Assembly: GCA_043228905.1 (NCBI GenBank)
Contig: JBHGNT010000009.1
Location: 8,184,001-8,248,000, forward strand
Origin: Azolla caroliniana
Lineage: Eukaryota > Polypodiophyta
Reading direction: 5' to 3'
Length of the DNA stretch: 64,000 bases
Shown here: positions 53,644 through 63,533 of the stretch, piece by piece
Layout: each line of letters begins with the position of its first letter
Position numbering within the stretch: position 1 is the first letter of the stretch
Translations under genes and position numbers: made by a program
Notes under the pieces: generated by a model
What the model was told of the DNA's origin: nothing
The model's input: only the letters and a program-made list of their open reading frames with translations
The model's database searches: none

Positions 53644-56600
53644 AGAGGGCTGCCAAGGCGTGGGGCCGAGACAGTCCGGACACTCGGGAAAGACTCCACA
53701 GCTGTACGATAGAACCGAAACCGAAGAAACCCTGTACGATAAGGGTGTATGTTAGTCAGCATCGTTGGCCAAGAAAAGGCAAGGGCGGAAGTGCGACTTC
53801 GAGCGTGTGGAGTTCTCGACTCGAACGAGGAAATCAGCGGAGCCGTGGAGGCGGTCTCCTTCGACGACACCTTGGGAATGCTGAGGAAGGTAGCCGGAGC
53901 AGACCTTAACGAAGACCGGACGATACCGGTATGTTCCGAAGAGATGTATGAAGTCATCGCGGACTTCAGTCAGCGGCTCGGGTCGGACCGGACGGCCCGA
54001 GTTAGCACGAAGTACAAGACTGTGGACCGGAAGGTAAGGCCCGTCGCGGCACCCTTACCGGAGGGCAGCGAGTCCCGAATCAGAGGGGTTGCGTGGGACC
54101 CCAGTTTGCGAGATCCAGTCTGCATAGGACACACCTTCACCGACGGGATGCTCCGGGAGCTCAATATCGGTGGGGGCAGGTTCCTACTGCCGGCGGAGGA
54201 AGACCGGTTTCGGAGAATGCTCGGAAGGCACGGGAAAGCCTTCGCATTCTCACCGGAAGAGATCGGGTGCGTAGACCCAACAATCGTGGAGCCGATGGTG
54301 ATATTCACGGTACCGCATGTACCGTGGAATCTCAAGCTGATTCCGGTACCAAGAGCTCATATCCCGAAGTTGATGGAGCTATTGAGGCAGAAAGTCGATA
54401 TGGGCATTCTCGAACCAATGGTTTACCGTACCGAAGAAAAACGGAACATTGCGCTTCATTCAAGACCTGCAGCCAGTCAACAGAGTGACCATTCAGAACG
54501 CAGGAATCGGACCGACGATAGACGAGTTCGCGGAGGCCTTCGCCGGAAGGTCGATTTACTCGGTCGGTGATTTGTACTCAGGGTACGACCAGTTCCAGCT
54601 AGCCGTGGAGAGCAGAGACATTACGATGATGCGAACTCCCCTCGGCCTAGTGCAAATGTGTACCCTGCCACAAGGAGGGACTAACTCGGTGGCCCACATG
54701 GTGAATGCAATGAACAAGGTACTGAGGGATTTCATCCCGGACGTCACCATGCCGTTTCTAGACGACATCCCGATCAAGGGGTGCCCGGTGGAAGAGAAGG
54801 ACGAGACACTCGGGCCGGACGGATGCCGGCGATTCGTGGCAGCACACATCGACGACTGCGAGAAGGTGCTACAAAGGCTAGAGGATGTGAGGCTCACCTT
54901 CTCCGGGGAGAAATCGGCCTTCGGGCAATCATAAATCCTGGTGATCGGACACCTACGTGGACCATATGGCCAGAAGCCGTCTCCGGCAAAGGTAGAAGCC
55001 ATCTCCGCGATGAAGACCGACTGTAGCTCAGTTACGGAAGTTCGGAGGTTCCTGGGGGCGTGCGCGTTCTACTACATATGGATCCCGCATTACGCCCACG
55101 TTGCGGAGCCGCTATACGGGTTGCTGAAGAAGGGACGAAAATTCGAGTGGCGAGACGAGCACACGGAGTCGGTCCGGAAGCTAAAGGAAGCTCTTACGGC
55201 AGCACCGGCGCTCCGGAAGGCTGTCTATGAGAAGGGTACCCCGGTATACATAACGGTGGATACGAGCCCGACCGGGATCGGATGGGTCGTCAACCAAGAA
55301 GACAAGGACGGCATTTGGTTCCCGATCCGATTCGGCGCGAAGGTCCTCAGTGAGCGACAGCGAGGGTACGCCCAGGTTAAACGCGAACTCTGGGGTATCG
55401 TTTCGGCAGTAAAGGCCGACAAAGATTACCTGATCGGGACAGAAGCGGTTATCGAGACGGATTGCCTGCCAATTCTCGGCATGGTTTCCGGATGCGCGAC
55501 ACTGGACCTGGCAATGCTCAGGTGGATAGCGTACATCAAGTCCCTGGACCCGGAAATACGACACATTTCCGGAAAGGACAACGCCATGGCCGACATGCTT
55601 TCGAGGGCGAGGTTTGATGACGAGGGCGGCATGGTTTCGGAGGATGAAGAAGTCGGCGTTGACTTCTTCGAGGCAGCGTACGTGACGACCGATGGGACGA
55701 GCACTCCGGCGCTTAACGGCTTCGACGAGAGCAAGTACGACGGCGAGTGGCTACAGATCGGTGGGTTCTTAAGGACCATGACGCCGGATGCGTCATGGAC
55801 GAGGGACGAGACCAGCCGGATCCGGAAGAAAGCATACCGATTCTTTCTCCTGGACGGATACTTATGGAAGCACCCGAAGAAAAGGAACGGCGTCCGGCTC
55901 CGGGTGGTGGCGATGAAGGAAGAACAGGAGGAGCTGCTGACGGCCTACCACGACAGCCCTTGGGCTGGACACCGTGGAACGTGGGCCACGTTCGAGAAGA
56001 TAAAGGGGAAGTACTGGTGGCCGGGACTATACCGGGACGTGCATCGGTTTGTGACAACTTGCGAGAGCTGCCAGATGCACTCCGTAGTCCGACATCGGGA
56101 CGAGCTTCACCCTACGTACCCTCCGACCATCCACTTTAAATGGATGGTAGATCTGGTGACGATGTCGATGGGAGTAGGACAGATGCGGTATCTGGTCCTG
56201 GCTCGGGAAGATCTGACGAACCAGGTGGAGGGTCGAGCCCTTCAGAACAAAACTACCGCGGCCGTATGTCGGTTCCTGATCGAGGACGTGATATGACGGT
56301 ACGGGTGCGTCGGGAAGATCGTGGCTGATCGCGGGGACTTGGACGCCGAAGAGGCCGAGGAGCTGTTCGACCGGTTAGGAGTCAAGCTCTCGCTTACCAC
56401 TGCGTACAATCCGGAGGCGAATGGGAAGGTGGAGCGCGGGCACGGACCGATCGTCAAGGCGTTAGTTCGGGCATGCGGAGGACAAGTCGGGAACTGGCCG
56501 CGGCTGCTGCCTTACGCGTTGTGGGCTGACCGAACTATGCACAGTTCAGTAACCGGGTTCATGCCGGCAGAGCTCATGTTTGGGCAGAAGCCGGTCATGC

Positions 56601-57049
56601 CGATGGAACGTATGATCTCCTCATGGGCAACCGTGGACTGGAGAGACGAGATGAGCCGGGAGGAACTGTTGACGGCGCGCATACGACAGCTCGAGCGAAG
56701 GCCGGAGGACGTGGAGCAGGCTGCGGGAAGGCTTCGGGTGGCAAGGACGAGGAACAAAGCCCGATTCGACCGAACGCACCGGCTCCGACCGAAGAAGATC
56801 GAGGAAGGCGATTGGGTGCTAGTCTACGACAACAGCCTCGACAACCAGCACCGAGCGACACGAAAGTTCGCAAGAAGGTGGTTCGGGCCTTACGTGGTAC
56901 AAAGCACCAACGACAACGGGACGTACCATCTGGCGGAACTCGACGGTACAAGAATGGCGATACCGGTAGCTGGGAAGCGGATCAAAGCGTTCAAGAAGCG
57001 TCATGACGACCAGCCGGATCCGGTTAACCTGGATCGCGACGACGAATGA
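53644..57049 (+). pseudogene. Gypsy C pol (RT, RNase H, integrase)
   Basis: Entered in the -1 frame relative to gag-protease; a one-base lesion near 53740 shifts it to the frame open from 53749. RT from about 54380: a frame change near 54430, then R-F-I-Q-D-L-Q-P-V-N, Y-S-G-Y-D-Q-F and F-L-D-D-I. TAA at 54931-54933. RNase H (about 55240-55640) has V-D-T-S-P-T-G, E-L-W-G and E-T-D-C-L. Integrase: H-H-C-C (G-H-R-G; C-E-S-C), M-V-D-L-V, A-D-R-G and N-G-K-V-E-R-G. TGA at about 56294. No chromodomain; ends at 57049. Homologous to gypsy B throughout. Confidence 0.87.
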
Positions 57050-57119
57050 TCCGAAACCGAGGAAGAACCGACGGGCGGGGAATGAAGGCTGGACCGGTTT
57101 TCTCCGTCCCAACTCAATT

Positions 57120-57158
57120 TGGCGCATGCCGGAGGATGCGCGGTTAGGTAGGGGCGGA
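57120..57158 (+). other. Gypsy C polypurine tract and conserved upstream block
   Basis: GGCGCATGCCGGAGGATGCG followed by GGTTAGGTAGGGGCGGA abuts the 3' LTR. Equivalent blocks precede the polypurine tracts of B and N. Confidence 0.75.
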
Positions 57159-57407
57159 TGTCGTGAAGAAAACCGTCCACAATCGGAATCGGTGCACCGG
57201 GGCGTAGGAACCGGCTCTTCATGCCCGTACGCCTTATATTGTACATAAGGGAGAATTAGGAACATAGGAGATCCTAGGTAGGTAGATTTAGTGGGTAGGA
57301 AGTAAAGGGGAAACGGCTCCTTCCTTGCCTATAAAAGGAGGGAGACGAGAAGGGGGATTGGGAGCGGAGAGTCGAGGACGAAGTGCTGTCGGTTGGTGGG
57401 CTGAAGG

Positions 57408-57466
<59 letters not shown>

Positions 57467-57854
57467 CGCTCGCTCGCAAACTCCGTAGCTTCTTGCTGTA
57501 CAGGTTTCGGGAGGCTCGCGCTGCTCTGAGGAATGCCCGAGTGCTTCCGGCAGCACCTCCAACCTACTCCTTTCTTTCTGTGCGTTTACGAACAGGCATC
57601 GGCACCTGTTCGCCGGCCTGTTCGATTGTAACCGACTTCGTGCTTCTTGTTGTTTGTCTTGTTAATATATATGCATACATTCGTGTCTCTCTGTGTCGGT
57701 GTCCCACTCGCGTCTTTGTGTCGAAGGGCCGTGTCTCTGTGAATCTACGCTCGCACGTAGCGGTTCCCCTCCCTTCTCCTTTCTCTCTTGCTCTTCGGTA
57801 CAAGACCCCCGAGGTCCCACCTCATTCCACGCATCCACGAGGAATACCTCGACA
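57159..57854 (+). repeat. Gypsy C 3' LTR
   Basis: 696 bp, same ends as the 5' LTR. The length excess is the (CT)n tract (57410-57463) followed by GCTC repeats. Target duplication GCGT follows. Confidence 0.93.
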
Positions 57855-57858
57855 GCGT

Positions 57859-58566
57859 ATCCGGATGTGGATCTACGATCACTAGCATTTCCGGCCCAAT
57901 CGGCATCCGTGTAACCAACCAACTGTTCGGCTACGCTTGCCTGATACAACAACGCCATGTCTTTCATTTTGCTGACATATCGCAATATCCTTTGTGTGCA
58001 CTAAAAGTGTTCGACCGTAGGCTGCGACATAAATTGACTGATTAAGCCGACCGAGTAGCTAAGATCCGGCTGAGTATTCGTCAAATAGATGAGGGTTCCG
58101 ATGATTTGTCAAAACTGTGTTGGGTTGCACGCCTTTCTCGAATCTCGATGAAGCTTTACATTTCTGTCCACAGGGGTCGAGATGGGCTTACAAGTTGCCA
58201 TCCCGAACTTGAAGAGCATATTCAGTGCGTAATGACGCTAGCTGATCAATATGCCTTCAGGGGTACGGATCACTTCGATCCCGAGGAAGTAATGAAGGTC
58301 TCCAAGATCCTTCATGTCGAATGATGCCGCAAGCTGAGACTTTATGTTGTGGATTTCGTCTAGGTTGGCACTGGCGATGACTAAATCATCAACATAAAGT
58401 AGAAGACTTACCGGTCCTTATGGACCTTGCCGAACAAATAGTGAAGAGTCTGATTTCGACGTCGTAAACCCCATCCTACGCAACTGTTGCGTAATCTTCG
58501 CGTTCCAGGCTCGCAAGGCTTGCTTAAGTCCGTAGAGTGACTTCTTCAGTCGGTAAAAGAATGCAT
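57859..58566 (-). pseudogene. Copia D RT (C-terminal part) and RNase H start
   Basis: Minus strand: F-Y-R-L-K-K-S-L-Y-G-L-K-Q at the right edge, then a stop, L-L-L-Y-V-D-D-L-V-I (catalytic box, about 58395), I-S-Q-F-M, and R-Y-V-S-K-M...Y-T-D-A-D-W-A-G at the gypsy C junction, where the RNase H is split. Several stops. The RT N-terminal half, integrase, protease and gag of D are missing: the frame begins directly at the end of an LTR (58567). Confidence 0.8.
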
Positions 58567-58934
58567 TGTGCGAAAGCATGTGCGTAAAATGCAGAGTAAA
58601 AAGTTCAGAAAACATAGAGATGGAGAGGGAGAGGGAGAGACAGAGAGAGAGACACTATAGATCAAATTCAAAATAATTCTCTGTTCTGTACATACTTTGT
58701 GCTCAGTGAGCACCTTATATACAAGCCTTGACAATTGGGCTGACACAAGTACTGACAATACTTGATCGCTCATAAATGAGCCGCGACACTCACTCCCAAA
58801 ATTATTCCTTACGAGGAATATCTTTCCAACGGCCTTTCGGTTTACGCACCGATACGGCTAGGTTGTGCATACTAACTTACGCGTCCAGATTACGCACTGG
58901 GTTACGCACCCAATGTTGAGCTTGTCACTCAACA
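58567..58934 (-). repeat. Copia D-type LTR at a chimeric junction
   Basis: 368 bp, homologous to 49434-49838 but more diverged than a recent pair. On its left it abuts copia RT coding with no primer site; on its right it cuts copia E gag in the zinc knuckle. No target duplication on either side. So it is a rearranged 5' LTR, not a clean solo LTR. Confidence 0.75.
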
Positions 58935-59746
58935 CTTTCTCTATGGCCCCTTTTACCACAGTTCCAGCATTCCGTGTCGGCCTTTGCTTGCTGGCCTCTG
59001 GCGCCGCCTTGACTCCCCCTGCTTATGAGGGTCTGGAACTGTTGTCGGCACATTTTCTGTGCCTTCGGTCCTACTCTTGCCGGTTGCTACCATTGCGAGC
59101 CGACCCGCCTCATCCACCACGCCCACGGGGCCGATCCGCCTCAGTGTACAACATCCGGTTGTCGGTGGGTGCACTTGTTGACGCACCGGCGTGGTTCTCC
59201 TCTACAAGGAGCATTAACTGTAAGTCGAAAAATGACGGCGTATTCTCCCTTGTGCATACCGCCGTTCGAAACGCTCTGAACTTAGACGCTAGGCCCCCAA
59301 GACAGATCTGCACCATCTCATCTTCCTCTACAGTGACGTTGACAAAGGCAAGTGAGTCACAGATCTCTTTGATTCAGGCCGTGTAATCGACTACCGACAT
59401 GTCCTTCTGTCAGACATTGCTCAACTCCTGTCGGAGTTGCAGCTTCTGGGCCGTAGTGCTTGCCGTGAAAACCTTCTTCAGGTTTCCCCAAGCTTCTTTT
59501 GGCATCTTGGCATCTCAGACATGGCTTAGCAGCTGGTCTTCGAGATTGGACGAAAAGCAGTACATCACTATGCTTGCTGCTTGTTCCCACACTAGGAAGT
59601 CCTTGTGTGCCGCATTAGGTGTTGTGTCGTTAGCTCCGTCGACATAGCTCCCGTAACCATGCCCAAGCAGGCACTAGTGCATCTTGTATGACCAAGATGC
59701 GTAGTTGGATCTGTCGAGCTTCTCCACCGGGGGCGAGCTAGCCATT
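58935..59746 (-). pseudogene. Copia E gag (truncated)
   Basis: ATG near 59744; opens M-A-S-S-P-P-V-E-K-L-D-R-S-N-Y-A-S-W-S-Y-K-M. Contains K-E-A-W-G-N-L-K-K-V-F, D-E-M-V-Q-I-C-L-G-G-L and ends in an interrupted knuckle C-W-N-C-G-K-R-G-H-R-E, cut before its last Cys by the D-type LTR. Several stops (for example near 59677, 59515, 59410). Closely related to copia J and I gag. Confidence 0.8.
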
Positions 59747-59837
59747 CCTCTATCCATCACTTCTCTTTTTGTTCTTACCGGGTCTTAGGGTTTGTCTTCA
59801 GATGCTGATGTCGGCTGCAGAGGTTCTCAACCCTCGT

Positions 59838-59849
59838 GCTCTGATACCA
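59838..59849 (-). other. Copia E primer-binding site
   Basis: Minus strand TGGTATCAGAGC, the initiator-Met site, directly adjoining the LTR. Confidence 0.88.
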
Positions 59850-60259
59850 TGTAGAAACGAAGTTGCGGAAGCATTAGACGAATAACAACAGAGAGGGAGA
59901 AATATAAACACACAGAGTGTACGCGGGAGAGATAGAGAATGAGCAGAACAACTTAAATCTATTATGCAGAACAACTTAAATCTATTATCAACAACTCTGT
60001 AAAAATCTCTGTGCATACAACGTGCTCCATAGCACTATTTATACAAGTCCCAAGAGGACTGATAGAAGTACAGTGTACCTCAATGCTCACACGCTACTAC
60101 GAGACATTAACTACCTAGTAGTCTAGGCTGCTACTACGCTTCTGGTTACTTCTTGATCCGGCTAACCGGCTCCCCAGTTCACCGGCTCATCCTTTCGGAT
60201 GCCGATTCGGCTCAAGCTTATTCAGCCGATCCGGATCCGGTTGAGCTTGCTGCTCAACA
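59850..60259 (-). repeat. Copia E 5' LTR
   Basis: 410 bp, TGTAGAAACG...GCTCAACA. TATAAATAG on the minus strand (plus about 60035-60045). Contains a 29-bp direct repeat GCAGAACAACTTAAATCTAT (59943-59990). The right edge cuts a copia F protease/pre-integrase frame. Confidence 0.78.
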
Positions 60260-60690
60260 ATCTCCATCATTGGGTACAAGTTGTTGTACTTGTGCCCGCG
60301 TCCAATTCTTAGATTTCCTCGGCTAATCATCCATGCCAACTCATTTAGAGTTGTTCGGTACCCATCTTCGGCGAACATGTCGATGGAGACCATCAAGTAC
60401 ATGCCGAACTTGGGGCAGAGTGATCATGTTGCCATTTGGTAGTCAGATGGGGACCCCTCTGATCCTTGTGATTACACACTCCTACCCATTTCCGAGTCGA
60501 ATTGTGCCGTTGACGTCAGCCAAATAGTTCGAAAACCATTCGATGTTTGGGGTTACGTAAAACGTGGGGCCGGTGTCCAGTAATCATGCCTGCACATCTT
60601 GCGCATTGTAGAAGACTTCTCTGATCATTGAGGCTTGGGTGAAAGCATGCGAGTGGAAACAATTAGCTATGTCGTTGACATAGATAATTA
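60260..60690 (-). pseudogene. Copia F protease/pre-integrase relict
   Basis: Minus strand with stops: L-L-D-T-G-P-T-F-Y-V-T-P (retropepsin, Asp intact), W-F-S-N-Y, G-N-M-I-T-L-x-Q-V-R-H-V, then a frame change and A-E-D-G-Y...I-G-R-G-H-K-Y-N-N-L-Y-P-M-M at the LTR junction. Resembles the equivalent part of copia G. The rest of F is not in the window. Confidence 0.65.
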
Positions 60691-60911
60691 GCTCTGCAAA
60701 AGTCTACCAGTGATAAATAGTCATTTTTGCCCCATGAATGAAAACATTAGAATGTTTTAATTATATAAATGAGCACCATAAATGTGCAACATATACGTGC
60801 AGCACAAATGGATATGTGCACGATAAATTATATACCAAATTCCTAGGTCCATTATGCATGATCCATTGCCATATCACGTTGGCTTAGATTATTGCCATTG
60901 TTCCTAAACCC
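60691..60911. other. AT-rich spacer, nothing recognised
   Basis: No coding or repeat signal. Confidence 0.4.
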
Positions 60912-61430
60912 TATTGAGTCCACTTCTCCATTACCGTCATTCTACACTTAGTTGCCACGATTGTGTGGTCCAAGCATCATCTGCCATTGTTCGATCTTAT
61001 GGAGTTCACTCCATTGCCACCATTCTACACTCAGTTGTCGACACTATTCCGTCTTGGATTGCAATAAATGTTCGATTTGACGGAGTTCAGTCCTCCATTG
61101 CTACCAATCTATACTCAGTTCCCGCCATCATTCGGTTCAAGCATCAACTGCCACTATTCGCTCCTATTGAGTTCACTCCACCATTGCCCCCATTCTACAC
61201 TTAGTTGTTGCTACTATTCAGTCGTGGATTGCTACCATTGTTCGATCCGACGGAGTTCACTCCTCCATTGCTGCCATTCTACACTCAGTCGCCACCATTG
61301 TGCACTCCAAGCATCATCTGCCACTGTTCGATCTGACGGAGTTCACTCCTCCATTGCCACCATTCTACACTCAGTTGTCGCCATTGTTCGGTCTTGGATT
61401 GCAATAATTGTTCCATCTGTTGATTATCTT
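60912..61430 (+). repeat. 84-bp minisatellite (6 copies)
   Basis: The marker TCTACACT(C/T)A recurs at 60941, 61024, 61108 (TCTATACTCA), 61194, 61278 and 61364, a period of 83-86 bp. Units contain GACGGAGTTCACTCCTCCAT and CATTGTTCG. Because the unit is near a multiple of three, frames are open over much of it, but the peptides are just repeat translation. Confidence 0.85.
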
Positions 61431-61899
61431 GTGTATTGTTGTGTATAATCTTGTGTATTGTGGAATAATTTTGACAACAGTTGTTGCCCACGTTCCCGAC
61501 GGTGGTTGAGTAGCTTTCACTCCATTGCAACAAACATAAACTTACCAATGGTGGGATCGCTCCAGTGAATAACTGGTTTGCATGTGGTTTAGTCACTAGC
61601 TACATGTCTTTTTTTTTGTGGAATTATACTAATGAGTATATCAAGCCAAATGGAAGGGGAAGGAGGGTGTTTACTAATATCCCTCATGGATCATCGGGAT
61701 AGGGATGACGCTATCATGACACAACAAGCGATACAAAAGTATTGGGTAGGAAAAAAAAGAAACATCATCAATTGTTGAAGGATGCGAAAGCCATATTCAC
61801 TAAAGGTAAGGATAGTATTGGTTGCGATATAGGTTTGAATACCACTCAGAATGGAAGTAATGAGACTACTATCTGTGAAGTCAATTTTTGCTCATAAGA
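61431..61899. other. Intergenic or LTR start, unresolved
   Basis: No gene signal. The start of the gypsy P LTR should lie somewhere in or just after this stretch but no terminus could be fixed. Confidence 0.35.
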
Positions 61900-62535
61900 A
61901 AAGACCATGGCAAATACATCGGATGCTAAGGTGTATAAGAATTTAAAAGCACAATATGAAAGGTTCAAGAGTTAAAAGACAAATGAAATTGAAGGGATAT
62001 GAAGTTAGAGGCGTTTTCCAAAAGGTGAAAAAGTAGGAAAAAACGCATACAAAGGCAAAGAAAGCAAGGTAGAGAAAAAGCCTCATAACTTCTTCATCTC
62101 ATGTCCAAATTTCAAAAGAAAAGATTCCTAAGAAATCTAACAAAGAGAGATTTCTTGTATTATAAATTTAGATGACAAACCAGAAATAATGATATGAAAA
62201 ATGCATCACACAAACTCGAGGATATAAGAAAAAAGCAAGAATAACGCAACTAAAAACCTATAAATATGAGGGTATTCTTAACAATAGAAAGGGAGGATAG
62301 AATATCTTCAAGAAGAAGTGAGGAAGAATAAGAAGATTAGAAGAAGTGAGAAGAAGATTAGTTGAAGAAAGAGAGAAGAAGGAAAGACTATTTTGGCTAA
62401 TAGTACATTGAAGTAGTTATTTGGGGTTGTTAGTTTTGGAATCTAAGAGGATTGTATTGTTTTCCTAATAGTATATTGAAGTATTATTTTCTCTTCCTCT
62501 TCTCTTCTTTATCTTTTTTCTTTCTCTCATCCTCA
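61900..62535 (+). repeat. Gypsy P 5' LTR (left end approximate)
   Basis: AT-rich segment with CATAACTTC, a TATA box CCTATAAATA (62258-62267) and a pyrimidine-rich end CATCCTCA. It has the same overall plan as the gypsy A 3' LTR and is followed at the same distance by the primer site. No second copy in the window, so only the right end is secure. Confidence 0.5.
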
Positions 62536-62538
62536 TTT

Positions 62539-62555
62539 TGGCACTCCAGGGAGGA
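62539..62555 (+). other. Gypsy P primer-binding site
   Basis: TGGCACTCCAGGGAGGA, same position and type as in gypsy A (5930-5946). Confidence 0.6.
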
Positions 62556-62603
62556 TTGATTCTTTCAGTACCAGAGGGAAGGCATGTTCTGTTTGTAGCT
62601 AAT

Positions 62604-63533
62604 ATGGCTTTTCAATTTGCCTTTGCAGGTGATGGGATTCAAGATGTGGGAGCATTCTTGGCCGCCTTCAAACATCATGAAAAATATCAATAGGGAAGAT
62701 GATGATTTTGAGAAACTTCCTCTATTGGTGGCTACTTTTTATGGACGAGCAAGGGATCCTTGCTACTAAACCAACAATTGGTAAAACAATTTAAAGCTAA
62801 GTATATTCGATGCCGAAATGTGGTTGAAGTGCGAGAGGAACTCTTTCTTTTACGAATGTCATCAACAATGGACAATATCGATTATGAGAGGGAATTTTTT
62901 GACCTCTGGACTACATTGATTCTACTACGTGGTGGAACGGAGGATGAATGGTTTAAGATGGACCGCTTCAAAGTAGGATTAAGTCCACACTTTGCATTGG
63001 AGGCAAATCTAAAGGATCCTACAACTTTCCAAGCGCTTATCCAACTTGTCAAGACTATAATAGACAAATCCAAGTTCTACAAGCGAGAGTGAATTCAACG
63101 GTTGCAACATTTAAATCTCCTATTCTTCAACAATCACCAATTGTGTATGGAGATAAAGTATTCCCTAATATTTTTACGACATATTAACCTAATATTCCGG
63201 TGATGCAAGAAGTTACTCAACCTAAGGTGGAAGGAGGTTTCTTGGTGCAAGTAAATCAACGTCTCGATGAAATCTCTCAACAAATCCAAACATGCAAGCA
63301 AATTTTAATGTAATTCAAACTCGCAATGTTCCAAGACAAAGGAAAGTGATTGTGTGCTACACATGTGGTGTTGAGGGACATATATCTACACAATGTCCTT
63401 CATCACGACAAGGTGATTGGGGTCAAGGCATGTATCAATTTCAAAGTAAACAAAACAACACTAGCAAAACTTTCACCAGCTCAACAACCATGTTGGAGAG
63501 GAAAGAACTGTAGTGCAAATTCCAACAAGTCCC
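62604..63533 (+). pseudogene. Gypsy P gag
   Basis: ATG 62604: M-A-F-Q-F-A-F-A-G-D-G then D-V-G-A-F-L-A-A-F-K, a stop near 62691, L-P-L-L-V-A-T-F-Y-G-R-A-R-D, a small deletion/frame change near 62755, then D-E-W-F-K-M-D-R-F-K-V-G. The zinc knuckle C-Y-T-C-G-V-E-G-H-I-S-T-Q-C (about 63355-63396) is intact. Homologous to gypsy A gag along its length but clearly diverged. Confidence 0.72.

Larger units (their letters stand above)
50816..57854 (+). mobile_element. Gypsy C: full-length GC-rich Ty3/gypsy element
   Basis: 7.0-kb plus-strand element with LTRs 50816-51477 and 57159-57854 (TGTCG...CGACA) and a perfect GCGT duplication (50812-50815, 57855-57858). It has the B-type primer site and a polypurine tract. 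Same lineage as gypsy B: D-H-G protease, F-L-D-D RT, same gag-pol junction. The coding region is markedly GC-richer than everything around it. Inserted in copia D RNase H. Several frameshifts and stops, so inactive. Confidence 0.94.

Noticed and set aside
57325-57885. 186-codon ORF beginning near the gypsy C 3' LTR with a Ser/Leu run
   Set aside because: The run is translation of the (CT)n microsatellite in the LTR.
58567-58934. Clean solo LTR insertion
   Set aside because: Flanks differ (TGCAT on one side, CTTTC on the other) and coding on the two sides comes from different parts of pol and gag.
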